A stretch of 64,000 bases of DNA from Verminephrobacter eiseniae EF01-2 (GTDB taxonomy: Bacteria > Pseudomonadota > Gammaproteobacteria > Burkholderiales > Burkholderiaceae_C), in the NCBI RefSeq assembly GCF_000015565.1, contig NC_008786.1:4390501-4454500 (forward strand). Direction: 5' to 3'. Made by a program: the position numbers and the translations under genes. The first letter of the stretch is position 1; each line of letters opens with the position of its first letter. The notes below the pieces were generated by a model. It was not told the DNA's origin. It did not search any database and saw only the letters and a program-made list of their open reading frames with translations. Below are positions 1-7,784 of the stretch, piece after piece.

Positions 1-827
1 ATCAGTTTCATCGCCGCCTTGGAGCCTTGGTAGCCCAGCGGGCCGACCCACAGCGGGTGGCTCGCCGGAAAGGAGTCGTTGCGCAAGTAGCCGTTGGCCA
101 CCGGCGCGCCCAGGCGTTCGGCCAGCGCCTGGCATTGGGCCACCGCATCGCCCATCACCACGCCGCCGCCGGAGAGGATCACCGGAAACCTGGCCGCAGC
201 CAGCAACTCGACCGCTGCGTCGAGGCTGTTCTCGCCGCCCGCGCCGCGCTCCACGCGCATCGGCTGCGCAATCTCGGTGCTGATCTCGCCGTAGAAGTAG
301 TCGCGCGGAATGTTCAACTGCGTCGGACCCATCTCGGAGATGGCGCGGTCAAAGCAGCGCGCGGCGTACTCGGCCATGCGCCGGGGGTTGTTCACATGGC
401 CCTGGTACTTGGTGAACTCCTGGAACATCGGCAGTTGGTTGGCCTCCTGAAAGCCGCCCAGGCCCATGCCCATGGTGCCAATCTCGGGCGTGATCAACAC
501 CACCGGGCTGTGCGCCCAGTAAGCGGCCGCGATCGCCGTCACGCAGTTGCTGATGCCGGGGCCGTTCTGGCCGATCACCAGGCCGTGGCGCCCGGAAACC
601 CGCGCATAGCCATCGGCCATATGGGCGCCCCCCTGCTCGTGCACCACCGGAATCAGGCGGATGCCGGCGGGGGCGAAGATATCCATTGCGTCCATGAAGG
701 CCGAGCCCATGATGCCGAAGATGTCGGTCACGCCATTGGCGACCAGGGTCTCGACGAGGGCCTCCGAAGGCGTCATCTTCTGCACGCCGGTGACGGCTTG
801 GCGGGGGGCGGGGGGGGTCTGGCTCAT
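1..827 (-). CDS. xsc: Sulfoacetaldehyde acetyltransferase (partial, N-terminal 275 codons)
   Basis: This is a ThDP-dependent enzyme that converts sulfoacetaldehyde and phosphate to acetyl phosphate and sulfite in taurine/sulfonate catabolism. The reading frame starts at ATG 827 behind a GGAGG-type ribosome site (AGGAGCCTCCTTCC) and runs off the window edge. The N-terminal ThDP pyrimidine domain shows MTPSEALVETLVANGVTDIF, the cofactor glutamate in VVHEQGG, and GQNGPGISNCVTAIAAAYWA, followed by LNIPRDYFYGE. The run GIMGSAFMDAMDIFAPAGI distinguishes Xsc from acetolactate synthase. About half of the usual ~600 residues is present. It diverges from an IclR gene. A pta gene downstream would be typical but lies outside the window. 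Confidence 0.9.
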   Translation of the reverse strand, partial: MSQTPPAPRQAVTGVQKMTPSEALVETLVANGVTDIFGIMGSAFMDAMDIFAPAGIRLIPVVHEQGGAHMADGYARVSGRHGLVIGQNGPGISNCVTAIAAAYWAHSPVVLITPEIGTMGMGLGGFQEANQLPMFQEFTKYQGHVNNPRRMAEYAARCFDRAISEMGPTQLNIPRDYFYGEISTEIAQPMRVERGAGGENSLDAAVELLAAARFPVILSGGGVVMGDAVAQCQALAERLGAPVANGYLRNDSFPASHPLWVGPLGYQGSKAAMKL

Positions 828-868
828 GGAAGGAGGCTCCTGAAAGGGTGGATGCTTGGAATTTCAAA

Positions 869-893
869 AATTCGGAACCATTTATTCCGAATT
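869..893. promoter_or_regulatory. Palindromic operator between xsc and the IclR gene
   Basis: A perfect 9-bp inverted repeat, AATTCGGAA / TTCCGAATT, is separated by 7 bp in a short AT-rich stretch (about 857-910) of an otherwise very GC-rich region. It lies about 40 bp upstream of the xsc start and about 85 bp upstream of the IclR start. Symmetric operators of this kind are typical of IclR regulators controlling a divergent target. Binding by the adjacent regulator is inferred. Confidence 0.6.
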
Positions 894-975
894 AATTTAT
901 ACGAAATATAGGCTGGCCAGGCCGTGGCGTCAAACGATCGATGAAAACCGGAACGCCCGGCTTGGTCAAAAGGCT

Positions 976-1860
976 ATGATCGGCCCGATGAAGACCGTCA
1001 TCACGCCGCCAGCGCCGCAAGCTGCGGACGGCACGCCCAAGGCCCCCGACCCGGCGGGCGACACGCCCAAAGCGCCGGAACTGGTGGGCGACACGCCCAC
1101 CATGCGCCTGATCGGGCTGCTCGAAGTCATTGCCGGCAAAGACCGGCGCTATTCGCTGCAGGGCCTGGTGCAAGAGACCGGCCTGCCCAAACCCACGCTG
1201 CACCGCATGTTGCAGCAGCTCGAAAGCACGGGACTGCTGCAACGCGAGGGCAACGGGCGCCACTACGGCATCGGCACGCGGCTGCGGCGCCTGGCCGAGA
1301 ACCTGCTGCTCAACGACAGCTTGCACGGCGCGCGCCACATGGTGCTGCGCCAACTGGTCCAGGAGATCGGCGAAAGCTGCAACCTGACGGCCCTGTCGGG
1401 CAGCGAGGTGGTGTACCTCGACCGCGTGGAAACCGCTGCGCCGCTGCGCTTTTACCTGCACCCGGGTTCGCGCGTGCCGGTGCACTGCTCGGCCAGCGGC
1501 AAGATCTTTCTCGCGCAAATGAGCCTGGCGCAGCGGCGCCGCCTGCTGTCGAACGCGCCGCTGGAGCCGTACACGCCCAAGACACTGACCGACCCCGAAG
1601 CGCTGGAGAAGGAAATGCGGCGCGTGCGCAAGAACGGCTTTGCCATCGACAACGAAGAATTCCTGCCGGGCCTGCTGTGCATCGCCGCGCTGGTGCCCTC
1701 GGGCGACGGGGGCCCGTCGAACCTGTGCATCGCGGTGCAGGCGCCGGTCATGCGGCTCGACGCCACCAAGGCCAAGGGACTGCTGCCCGCGCTGCAACGC
1801 GCCACGCTGGCGCTCAGCCGCATCGCCGCCGACAGCGCAGGCCCGGCCCCGGATGCCTGA
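976..1860 (+). CDS. IclR-family transcriptional regulator, probably of xsc
   Basis: A 294-residue IclR-type regulator. An N-terminal winged helix-turn-helix (about residues 45-105, with YSLQGLVQETGLPKPTLHRM) is followed by the effector domain (about 120-285, with VVYLDRVETAAPLRFYLHPG and VHCSASGKIFLA). ATG 976 is preferred because AAAAGG lies just upstream; ATG 988 is the alternative. Before the HTH is a low-complexity extension made by a 30-bp tandem duplication (1031-1100: TPKAP..GDTPKAP..GDTP). The divergent arrangement with xsc and the palindrome between them suggest it controls sulfonate degradation. Confidence 0.85.
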   Translation: MIGPMKTVITPPAPQAADGTPKAPDPAGDTPKAPELVGDTPTMRLIGLLEVIAGKDRRYSLQGLVQETGLPKPTLHRMLQQLESTGLLQREGNGRHYGIGTRLRRLAENLLLNDSLHGARHMVLRQLVQEIGESCNLTALSGSEVVYLDRVETAAPLRFYLHPGSRVPVHCSASGKIFLAQMSLAQRRRLLSNAPLEPYTPKTLTDPEALEKEMRRVRKNGFAIDNEEFLPGLLCIAALVPSGDGGPSNLCIAVQAPVMRLDATKAKGLLPALQRATLALSRIAADSAGPAPDA

Positions 1861-2095
1861 CCCCCGGGTTTTCCGGCAGACCCCCTAATCCCCCTACCCC
1901 CTGTGACCGATACCGCAGACCGCAGCGGATGCCGGGCGTGCGCGCCCTGCCCGGTATCGACACCGGCCGCAAACGCCCGCGTTCGGCGCACACGCCGGGG
2001 AATGCGCCGGGGAATGCGCCGGGCATCGCCTCGACCAGCCTCTGCGCACTGTGCCCGCGCGCGCTGGGCAGCGCGGCGACATCGGCATCGCGGGC
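1861..2095. other. Gene-free degraded stretch
   Basis: No supportable gene. The stretch is GC-rich and holds a 12-bp tandem repeat (CGGGGAATGCGC, near 1997-2025). It is probably the eroded continuation of the acyl-CoA synthetase fragment that follows on the minus strand. Confidence 0.4.
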
Positions 2096-2498
2096 ATGGC
2101 CGCGCTGTTTTGCCGGCGGCGCATGCGCGATCGGCCATGGCCTTTTGCGCTTTGCGGCCCTGCGCGCCGGCCTCGCCGAAGCCCGAGGCGATCACCACGG
2201 CCGATTTCACGCCGCGCGCCGCACCGTCGTCCACGGCGGCCACGGCCTTGTCGCCGCCGACGATGAGCAGCGCCAGTTCCGGGGCCTCGGGCAATGCGGC
2301 GAGCGAGGCGTCACTCTGGAGGCCCTGCACCTCGTCGTGCGCCGGATCGATCGGGTAGATGCGCCCGGCAAAGCCGTGCTTTTGCATGCAATGGATCGGC
2401 CGCCCGCCGATCTCGTGGATGTTCCCGGAAGCACCGATGACGGCAATGGACTGCGGGTGGAGCGCGGATTCGCGCAGATCGGACATGGACTTTTTCAT
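2096..2498 (-). pseudogene. Acyl-CoA synthetase (ADP-forming/CoA-binding) N-terminal fragment
   Basis: From ATG 2498, about 134 codons encode the start of a CoA-binding-domain acyl-CoA synthetase. Visible motifs are LHPQSIAVIGASGN, the Rossmann-like first strand and glycine loop, then GRIYPIDPAHDEVQGL, PELALLIVGGDKA and AVVIASGFGEAG. After about position 2110 the similarity stops and the frame continues as unrelated arginine-rich sequence. Roughly 550 residues of a normal ~700-residue protein are missing, so this is a truncated relic. Its neighbours (thiolase, DUF35, liv, tctC) fit an old acyl-CoA degradation operon. Confidence 0.75.
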
Positions 2499-2589
2499 CG
2501 GGATGGGGAACGACGCGGGCGTGTGGTCAGAAGGGTGGCAATGCCCCTTCGCCGCGTGCCGTCGCCGGGTCGCTCCTGCATGGGCATCG

Positions 2590-3597
2590 TCAGTCCACCT
2601 GGATGCGGGCTGCGCGAACCACTCCGGCCCACTTTGCGATCTCGGCATGCAGCATCTGGGCAAAGGCGCCGGGCGTGCCCGGCGCCGCCTCCGCGCCCAC
2701 CGCGTGCAGCCTCTGGCTGACCAGCGGGTCATTCAGCGCGCGGCCGATGTCGGTGCCCAGGCGCTGCACGATGTCTTTTGGCGTGCCCGCCGGTGCCATG
2801 AAACCGGCCCATGAATAGGCTTCGTAGCCGGGCAGGCCGGACTCGGCCACGGTCGGGATGTCCGGCGGCAGCACCGAGCGGCGTGCGCTCGCCACCGCCA
2901 GGGCGCGCACCTTGCCGCCGTTGATCTGCGGCAGCGCGGTCGGCGCGTCGGCAAACATCAGTTGCACCTGCCCGCCCAGCAGTCCGCTCATCGCGGGCGC
3001 GCTGCCCTTGTAGGGCACATGCAGCAGTCGGGTGCCCGCCTGCATGTTGAAAAGCTCGCCCGCCAGGTGCGTGCCGCCGCCGCTGCCGGACGATCCGAAA
3101 CTCAGTTGGCCCGGTGATTTCTTGTCGAGCGCAATGAGTTCGGCCACATTGTTCGCTGGCAGCGAAGGGTGCGCCACCAGCACCACCGGGAACATCGCGC
3201 CGAAGGTCAGCGGCACGAAGTCGCGCTCGATGTCGTAGGAGAGCCTGGGCCGCAGGCTCGGCAGCACCGTGTGGTGGATGCTGCACACCAGCAGGTGGTA
3301 GCCGTCGGCCACCGCCCGCGCCGCCACTTCCGCGCCGACGATGCCACCCGCGCCAGCCCGGTTGTCGATGATGGCTTGCTGCCCCCACAGCAGCGAGAGC
3401 TTGTGCGCCACGGCGCGGCCGATGGTGTCGACCGGGCCGCCGGCCGGAAACGGCACGATGAGGCGGACCGGCCGGTTCGGATAGGCCGGCTGCGCCAGCG
3501 CGGGCCATGCCAGCGCGGCAGTTGCGGCCGCAGCGCCGCCGAGGCAGCGCCGGCGTGTGGACTGCGGCATGCGCGCTTCGGTGTCCAGGATGTTCAT
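2590..3597 (-). CDS. Tripartite tricarboxylate transporter-type periplasmic binding protein (Bug/TctC family)
   Basis: A 335-residue periplasmic solute receptor. The N-terminus has an arginine-rich export signal (STRRRCLGG, then an Ala/Leu stretch ending ALAQPA). The mature protein carries family landmarks: YPNRPVRLIVPFPAGGPVD, IDNRAGAGGIVGAE, LLHVPYKGSAPAMSGLLGGQ and LPTVAESGLPGYEA-like text. ATG 3597 is used; ATG 3570, nearer the signal peptide, is possible. Burkholderiales carry many such receptors away from any permease. Its ligand is unknown, although the acyl-CoA catabolic context suggests an organic acid. Confidence 0.9.
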   Translation of the reverse strand: MNILDTEARMPQSTRRRCLGGAAAATAALAWPALAQPAYPNRPVRLIVPFPAGGPVDTIGRAVAHKLSLLWGQQAIIDNRAGAGGIVGAEVAARAVADGYHLLVCSIHHTVLPSLRPRLSYDIERDFVPLTFGAMFPVVLVAHPSLPANNVAELIALDKKSPGQLSFGSSGSGGGTHLAGELFNMQAGTRLLHVPYKGSAPAMSGLLGGQVQLMFADAPTALPQINGGKVRALAVASARRSVLPPDIPTVAESGLPGYEAYSWAGFMAPAGTPKDIVQRLGTDIGRALNDPLVSQRLHAVGAEAAPGTPGAFAQMLHAEIAKWAGVVRAARIQVD

Positions 3598-3615
3598 GGG
3601 TGTCCCTTCGATGAA

Positions 3616-3753
3616 TCAGGCGTCGATACGCGCGTGGCCGTGCTCGGGCATGGTGCCGTCGCGCGCGGGTGCGCAGCGCATGGGGTCGCCCGCCGCGTGG
3701 CGCTGAATGATGCCGGCAAAAGGCCGGGCTTTCCGTTGAACGGGGCCGATCAT
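3616..3753 (-). CDS. Small ORF of unknown reality between the two tctC genes
   Basis: A 45-codon open frame (MIGPVQRKARPFAG... ending GHARIDA) starts right beside the inserted repeat element. It matches nothing I recognise. A GC-rich hairpin (GCCGGCAAAAGGCCGGGC) overlaps it, so the stretch may be only the untranslated tail downstream of the second tctC gene, or a remnant. Confidence 0.2.
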   Translation of the reverse strand: MIGPVQRKARPFAGIIQRHAAGDPMRCAPARDGTMPEHGHARIDA

Positions 3754-3755
3754 GG

Positions 3756-3921
3756 CTAGTGTCGCGTCACGGATCAGATGTCGTAGGCTGCGCGCAGCCA
3801 TCGGAGCGCAGCGCAAGGCGCATCGCGCAGCCAATACCGAGCGTATTGGCAAGCGATGCAACGCCGCGATGCGCTTCGATGGCCAGCGCAGACCGACAGA
3901 TGATCGGTGACGCGACACTAG
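3756..3921 (-). mobile_element. CTAG-bounded palindromic element, copy 1 (166 bp)
   Basis: The element is bounded by perfect 15-bp terminal inverted repeats, CTAGTGTCGCGTCAC and GTGACGCGACACTAG. It contains a large internal imperfect palindrome around CCAATACCGAGCGTATTGG and no transposase. The same sequence recurs at 5823 and 6587 in the opposite orientation. CTAG at both ends suggests a duplicated CTAG (or TA) target. This copy sits exactly on the TAG stop codon of the adjacent tctC gene, whose stop is formed by the element boundary. Confidence 0.85.
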
Positions 3922-4937
3922 TCCAGCGTGGCGCCCGACACCTGCACCACCTGCGCCCATTTCTTGACCTGCGCGTTCATGAAGTCGCCGAAAGCCTCGG
4001 GCGTGTTCCACGCGGCGGCAAAGCCCTGGGCCTCGAACCTGTCCTTCACTTCGGGCAGCGCCAGCGCCTTCTTCAGTTCGGCGTTCAGGCGCGCGATCAC
4101 CTCCGGCGGCGTGCCGGCCGGCGCCAGCAGGCCATTCCAGGCGATGGCCTCGTAGCCCGGCAGGCCGGACTCGGCCACGGTCGGCAGTTCGGGCGCCGCG
4201 CCCGAGCGCTTGGCGCTGGTCACGGCCAGCGCCTTGAGCTTGCCGGCCTTCACCTGCGGCATGGCCGAGAGGATGGTGTCGAACATCAGCTGCGCCTGGC
4301 CGCCCATCACGTCGGTCAGCGCCGGGGCGCTGCCCTTGTACGGGATGTGCGCCATCTTCACGCCGGCCATCGAGGCGAACAGTTCGGCCGCGAGGTGGGT
4401 CGACTGGCCGTTGCCCGATGACGCGAAATTGAGCACGCCCGGCCTGGCCTTGGCCAGCGCGATGAGCTCGGTCACGTCGTTCGCTGGCAGTCCGGGGTGC
4501 GCCACGATCACGAGCGGGCCGCTGGTGAGCTGCGACACGGGCGCAAAGTCTTTGTCGAGCTTGTAGCCGAGGTTTTTGAAGAGCGCGGGGCTGATCGCAT
4601 GCGCAGTGGTTGCCAGCACCAGCGTGTAGCCATCGGGCGCGCTGCGCGCCGCCCACTCGGCACCCGTGTTGCCGCCCGCGCCGGGCCGGTTGTCGACGAT
4701 GAATTGCTGGCCGGTCTGCTCCGACAGCTTTTGCGCCAGCACGCGCGCCACGATATCCGTTGCGCCGCCCGGCGGGTACGCCACGACCAGCCGGACCGGC
4801 TTGTTCGGATAGCCTTGCGCCTGGCCTGCCGGGGCAGCGGCCGCAAGACACGCGGCGGTGCCCAGTGCGGCCAACAGCCGCCGCCGGTGGTGGTGATGGT
4901 GATGGTGGTGGAGGGAGGAAGATCGGAATGCATGCAT
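3918..4937 (-). CDS. Bug/TctC-family periplasmic binding protein with a histidine-rich signal peptide
   Basis: A 339-residue solute receptor paralogous to the one at 2590-3597. It has GYPNKPVRLVVAYPPGGATD, VDNRPGAGGNTGAE, MAHIPYKGSAPALTDVMGGQ and LPTVAESGLPGYEA. ATG 4937 has a clear ribosome site (GCAGGAGACAAGC). The signal peptide is odd: MHAFRSSSL is followed by eight consecutive histidines and RRRLLAALG before the hydrophobic core and an AQA-type cleavage site. The His tract comes from a GTG/GTGATG simple repeat on the plus strand. The stop codon coincides with the edge of repeat element copy 1. Confidence 0.9.
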   Translation of the reverse strand: MHAFRSSSLHHHHHHHHRRRLLAALGTAACLAAAAPAGQAQGYPNKPVRLVVAYPPGGATDIVARVLAQKLSEQTGQQFIVDNRPGAGGNTGAEWAARSAPDGYTLVLATTAHAISPALFKNLGYKLDKDFAPVSQLTSGPLVIVAHPGLPANDVTELIALAKARPGVLNFASSGNGQSTHLAAELFASMAGVKMAHIPYKGSAPALTDVMGGQAQLMFDTILSAMPQVKAGKLKALAVTSAKRSGAAPELPTVAESGLPGYEAIAWNGLLAPAGTPPEVIARLNAELKKALALPEVKDRFEAQGFAAAWNTPEAFGDFMNAQVKKWAQVVQVSGATLD

Positions 4938-5020
4938 GCTTGTCTCCTGCTGGTGGTCGTGTGGACAGATGCCGCGTTCGCGCAGCCGGCCCAAGGGCGC
5001 CGAAGAACCGCCGCTGCGCT

Positions 5021-5425
5021 TCATGGGGATGCTTCTTCGTCTTCTTGGGAAATCGGCTCGGCGCGCGGAATCAGCTGCCCGCCCAGACGCAGAAAGCCGA
5101 TCTGCACGCGATCGCCGATCGCCAGGCCGGCCGTGCCGTGCGCCATCACGCGCGGGCCGGCGTCCAGATCCACGAGCAGCAACGGATACGGTGCCAGGGC
5201 TTGCCATTCGGGCGTTGGCGCGCGCGCCACGATGGTCACGGCATACACGGTGCCCTTGCGCTGCGACACATGCACCGCGACCGGCGAGGCGCCGCAGCGC
5301 GGGCAGAAACCGCGCCGGAAATAGCTGCGCTGGCCGCAGGCGCTGCAGGCTTCGTAGAGCAGGGCTTCGTGGCCGGTGGTCCAGTCCGCAGCGGCGGATG
5401 CAGGTGTCGGTGCCGTGCCGCTCAT
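5021..5425 (-). CDS. DUF35 zinc-ribbon/OB-fold protein, thiolase partner
   Basis: A 134-residue protein with a four-cysteine zinc ribbon near the start (CSACG, 12 residues on, CPRCG) and an OB-fold afterwards (GTVYAVTIV...PYPLLLVDLDAGPRVMAHG). Proteins of this kind act as acyl-CoA-binding partners of SCP2-type thiolases. The start ATG 5425 overlaps the thiolase stop (ATGA), which is the usual gene pair and indicates translational coupling. If the thiolase frame is truly broken, this subunit may be orphaned. Confidence 0.85.
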   Translation of the reverse strand: MSGTAPTPASAAADWTTGHEALLYEACSACGQRSYFRRGFCPRCGASPVAVHVSQRKGTVYAVTIVARAPTPEWQALAPYPLLLVDLDAGPRVMAHGTAGLAIGDRVQIGFLRLGGQLIPRAEPISQEDEEASP

Positions 5426-5822
5426 CGCGTGCGCTCCAGGATCAGGCTGATGTGCGAGGACATGATTCCGCCGTCGCCGTGCAGCATTGCGACCGCAGGC
5501 TCGCGCGCGATCTGGCGCGCGCCGGCGCGCCGGGTCATTTGCAGGTGCGCCTCTGCCAGGTGGGCCAGAGCGCCGGCGACGCCGCAATGGCCGTATGAGA
5601 GCAGACCGCCGTGCGTGTTCAGCGGCAGTTCGCCATCGGCCGAAAAACGGCCGGCCGCCGCAGCCTGGCCGGCCTGGCCGCGCGCGCACAGCCCGATCTC
5701 TTCCAGCAGGATGGCCAGCGTGATCGTGAAGCTGTCGTAGATCGCGGCGTAGCCGACATCGCGCAGGTCCACGCCGGCCTGCGTCATCGCACGGGCCATT
5801 GCATCCTTGGCGCCGTAGTGCG

Positions 5823-5987
5823 CTAGTGTCGCGTCACCGATCATCTGTCGGTCCGCGCTGGCCATCGAAGCGCATCGCGGCGTTGCATCGCTTGCCAATA
5901 CGCTCGGTATTGGCAAGCGATGCGCCTTGCGCTGCGCTCCGATGGCTGCGCGCAGCCTACGACATCTGATCGGTGACGCGACACTAG
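5823..5987 (+). mobile_element. CTAG-bounded palindromic element, copy 2 (165 bp) in the thiolase gene
   Basis: It has the same 15-bp terminal inverted repeats as copies 1 and 3 and the same orientation as copy 3. Its centre is a perfect hairpin, GCATCGCTTGCCAATAC with its exact complement across GCTCG. The other copies have a mismatched right arm and are one base longer. The ancestral target reads GAC-CTAG-CGCAC, and CTAG is present at both ends. The missing base causes the thiolase frameshift. Confidence 0.85.
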
Positions 5988-6586
5988 GTCTGCGGCAGCG
6001 CTGACATGCTGGTGGCTGTGGCGCTGCGCGGTGCCGATGATGCGCAGCGAATGCGCCGACAGCGGCTCGCGGCTGATGATGAAGGCGGCTGCGCCGTCCG
6101 AGATCGGGCAGCAATCCATCCGTTTGAGCGGCAGCGCGACCGGCGGCGAGGCCAGCACGTCGTCGACCGTCAGCGCAGCGCGTAGCTGCGCGCCCGGATG
6201 GCTGCCCGCATGCCGGCGCATCAGGACGGCCAGTTCGGCCAGGTCGCGTTCGGTGGTGCTGAACTCGTGCATGTAGCGCGAGGCCACCAGCCCGTAGTAG
6301 GCGGGCACGGTCGCTCCCAGCGGCACCTCGTAGCGGGCGTGCCCAGCCTGCGCGAGGGTTTGCAGCGTCATGTCGCGGGTTTGGCCGCTGAGGCGGTTCT
6401 CGCCGGCCGCCACCAGCACATGGTCCGCCGCGCCGCCGGCGACGACCAGGTGCGCCAGCATGATCAGCGCGAAGCCGGTTGCGCCACCGGCCTGCACTGC
6501 ATGCGCATAGCGCGGCTGGACGCCGAAGTGCTCGGCGAACAGCGTCGCCAGCATGATGTGCGGCATGGTGGTCGCGTAACCGCACA

Positions 6587-6752
6587 CTAGTGTCGCGTCA
6601 CAGATCATCTGTCGGTCTGCGCTGGCCATCGAAGCGCATCGCGGCGTTGCATCGCTTGCCAATACGCTCGGTATGGGCTGCACGATGCGCCTTGCGCTGC
6701 GCTCCGATGGCTGCGCGCAGCCTACGACATCTGATCCGTGACGCGACACTAG
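6587..6752 (+). mobile_element. CTAG-bounded palindromic element, copy 3 (166 bp), in frame in the thiolase gene
   Basis: Perfect 15-bp terminal inverted repeats are present. Read with the thiolase (minus strand) it is stop-free and encodes a peptide starting SRHGSDVVGCAQPSERSARR and ending ASADRQMICDATL. The net addition is 162 bp, a multiple of three. The empty site would read GGC-CTAG-TGTGC, giving DGLVCGYAT, as expected for the thiolase family. Confidence 0.85.
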
Positions 6753-6901
6753 GCCGTCCACGCTGCGGCGCGTCAGCCCTGCGTCCCCGAGGGCGGCCGT
6801 CGCCGCCAGCGCCATCAGATCGAGGGAGCTTTTGCCCTCATGACGCCCGAAGGATGTCAGCCCCACGCCGGTGATCCAGGACACTGCTTGCTCCTTTTTC
6901 T

Positions 6902-7756
6902 CTACGCTTGGACGGGCGCGGCCATTTTTCGCGGGCTGGCGCCCTGATCATCTGCCGTGCCCATGGTGTTCGAGCGCCGCGCAGCCGCCATCGCAGGGCG
7001 TTGGCGCAGGCTGATTCCGATGTGCGCGGCCTCCTCGTGCAGCAGGCGCGCCAGCATGTCCTGGCGCGCCACCAGCCGCTTGGCGACAGCCGTCACACCG
7101 AGCGCGGCGACCGGCCTGCCATCGGTGTCGAGGATTGGCACCGCGATGCCGCCCGTGCCCTCGCAGATGACATTGCTCGTCAGCGCATAGCCGCGCGCGC
7201 GGGCAGCGCGCGCATCCTTGCGAATGCGCTCGGCGCTCAGGCGCGAGAAGCGCACCAGCGCTTCTCGGTTGCGTTCCATCATGCGGTCGATGGCGTCCTG
7301 CGGCAGCCAGGCCAGCAGCACCAGACCCGCACTGCCGACGCCCAGCGGCAGACGGCGCCCGACATGCACGTAGTTCGCGCGCAGCGGATAGGCCCCTTCC
7401 TCGCGGTCGATGCACACCGCGTCGCCGCCGCAGAGAATGCACAGGCAGGCGGAATCCCCGGACACCTCGGCCAGCCGCAGCACGCTGGGATGCGCGCATT
7501 GCGGAAAAGGCGAGCGGCCCGCGATCACGGCGGCCATCGCCAGCGCTTCGTTGCCCAGCGAGTAGGTCTTGTCCTGCGCGTCGCGCAGCACGAAACCATC
7601 CTCGATCAGCGACTCCAGCAGCCGCAGCACGGTGGCCTTGTTCAGGCGCGTGTTGGCAACGATGTTCGACAGTCGGTGCGGCCCCGGGTTGGTCAGTTCG
7701 GACAGGATGCGGCAGACTTTCTGCACCGATCTCGGTTCGGCGGTGGACGAATGCAT
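6902..7756 (-). CDS. IclR-family transcriptional regulator
   Basis: A 284-residue regulator. The N-terminal winged HTH (about residues 10-70) shows RSVQKVCRILSELTN and RLSNIVANTRLNKATVLRLL. The effector-binding domain follows (about 85-255), with VCIDREEGAYPLRANYVHVG, LPLGVGSAGLVLLAWLP and GTGGIAVPILDTDGRPVAAL. A hydrophilic tail of about 30 residues follows the domain. It lies between the thiolase and the cyclase/liv genes on the same strand, so it probably controls this acyl-CoA/organic-acid operon. Confidence 0.9.
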   Translation of the reverse strand: MHSSTAEPRSVQKVCRILSELTNPGPHRLSNIVANTRLNKATVLRLLESLIEDGFVLRDAQDKTYSLGNEALAMAAVIAGRSPFPQCAHPSVLRLAEVSGDSACLCILCGGDAVCIDREEGAYPLRANYVHVGRRLPLGVGSAGLVLLAWLPQDAIDRMMERNREALVRFSRLSAERIRKDARAARARGYALTSNVICEGTGGIAVPILDTDGRPVAALGVTAVAKRLVARQDMLARLLHEEAAHIGISLRQRPAMAAARRSNTMGTADDQGASPRKMAAPVQA

Positions 7757-7784
7757 GGAAAAAATCTCCTTGCGGCTGCGGCAG

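Larger units (their letters stand above)
5422..6884 (-). pseudogene. SCP2-type thiolase / acetyl-CoA acetyltransferase interrupted by two repeat elements
   Basis: The frame begins MSWITGVGLTSFGRHEGKS and continues with RSVDGL; after the insertion come CGYATTMPHIMLATLFAEHF, LPLNTHGGLLSYGHCGVAG and a C-terminal SLILERTR. Element copy 3 (6587-6752) is inserted after RSVDGL and adds exactly 162 net bp (54 codons), keeping the frame open. Element copy 2 (5823-5987) is one base shorter and adds 161 bp, so the downstream 130 residues fall into another frame. Without the elements the gene would be 1140 bp (379 residues), normal for the family. It is probably inactive unless frameshifting occurs. Confidence 0.85.

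Noticed and set aside
4858..4937. His-tag/vector contamination
   Set aside because: The histidine codons are mixed CAC/CAT from a longer simple repeat, lie inside a plausible signal peptide, and are flanked by chromosomal genes on both sides.
3756..6752. Small regulatory RNA genes at the palindromic elements
   Set aside because: The strong hairpins could suggest RNAs, but inverted termini, identical copies and CTAG boundaries are better explained by a mobile repeat; no promoter or terminator was seen.
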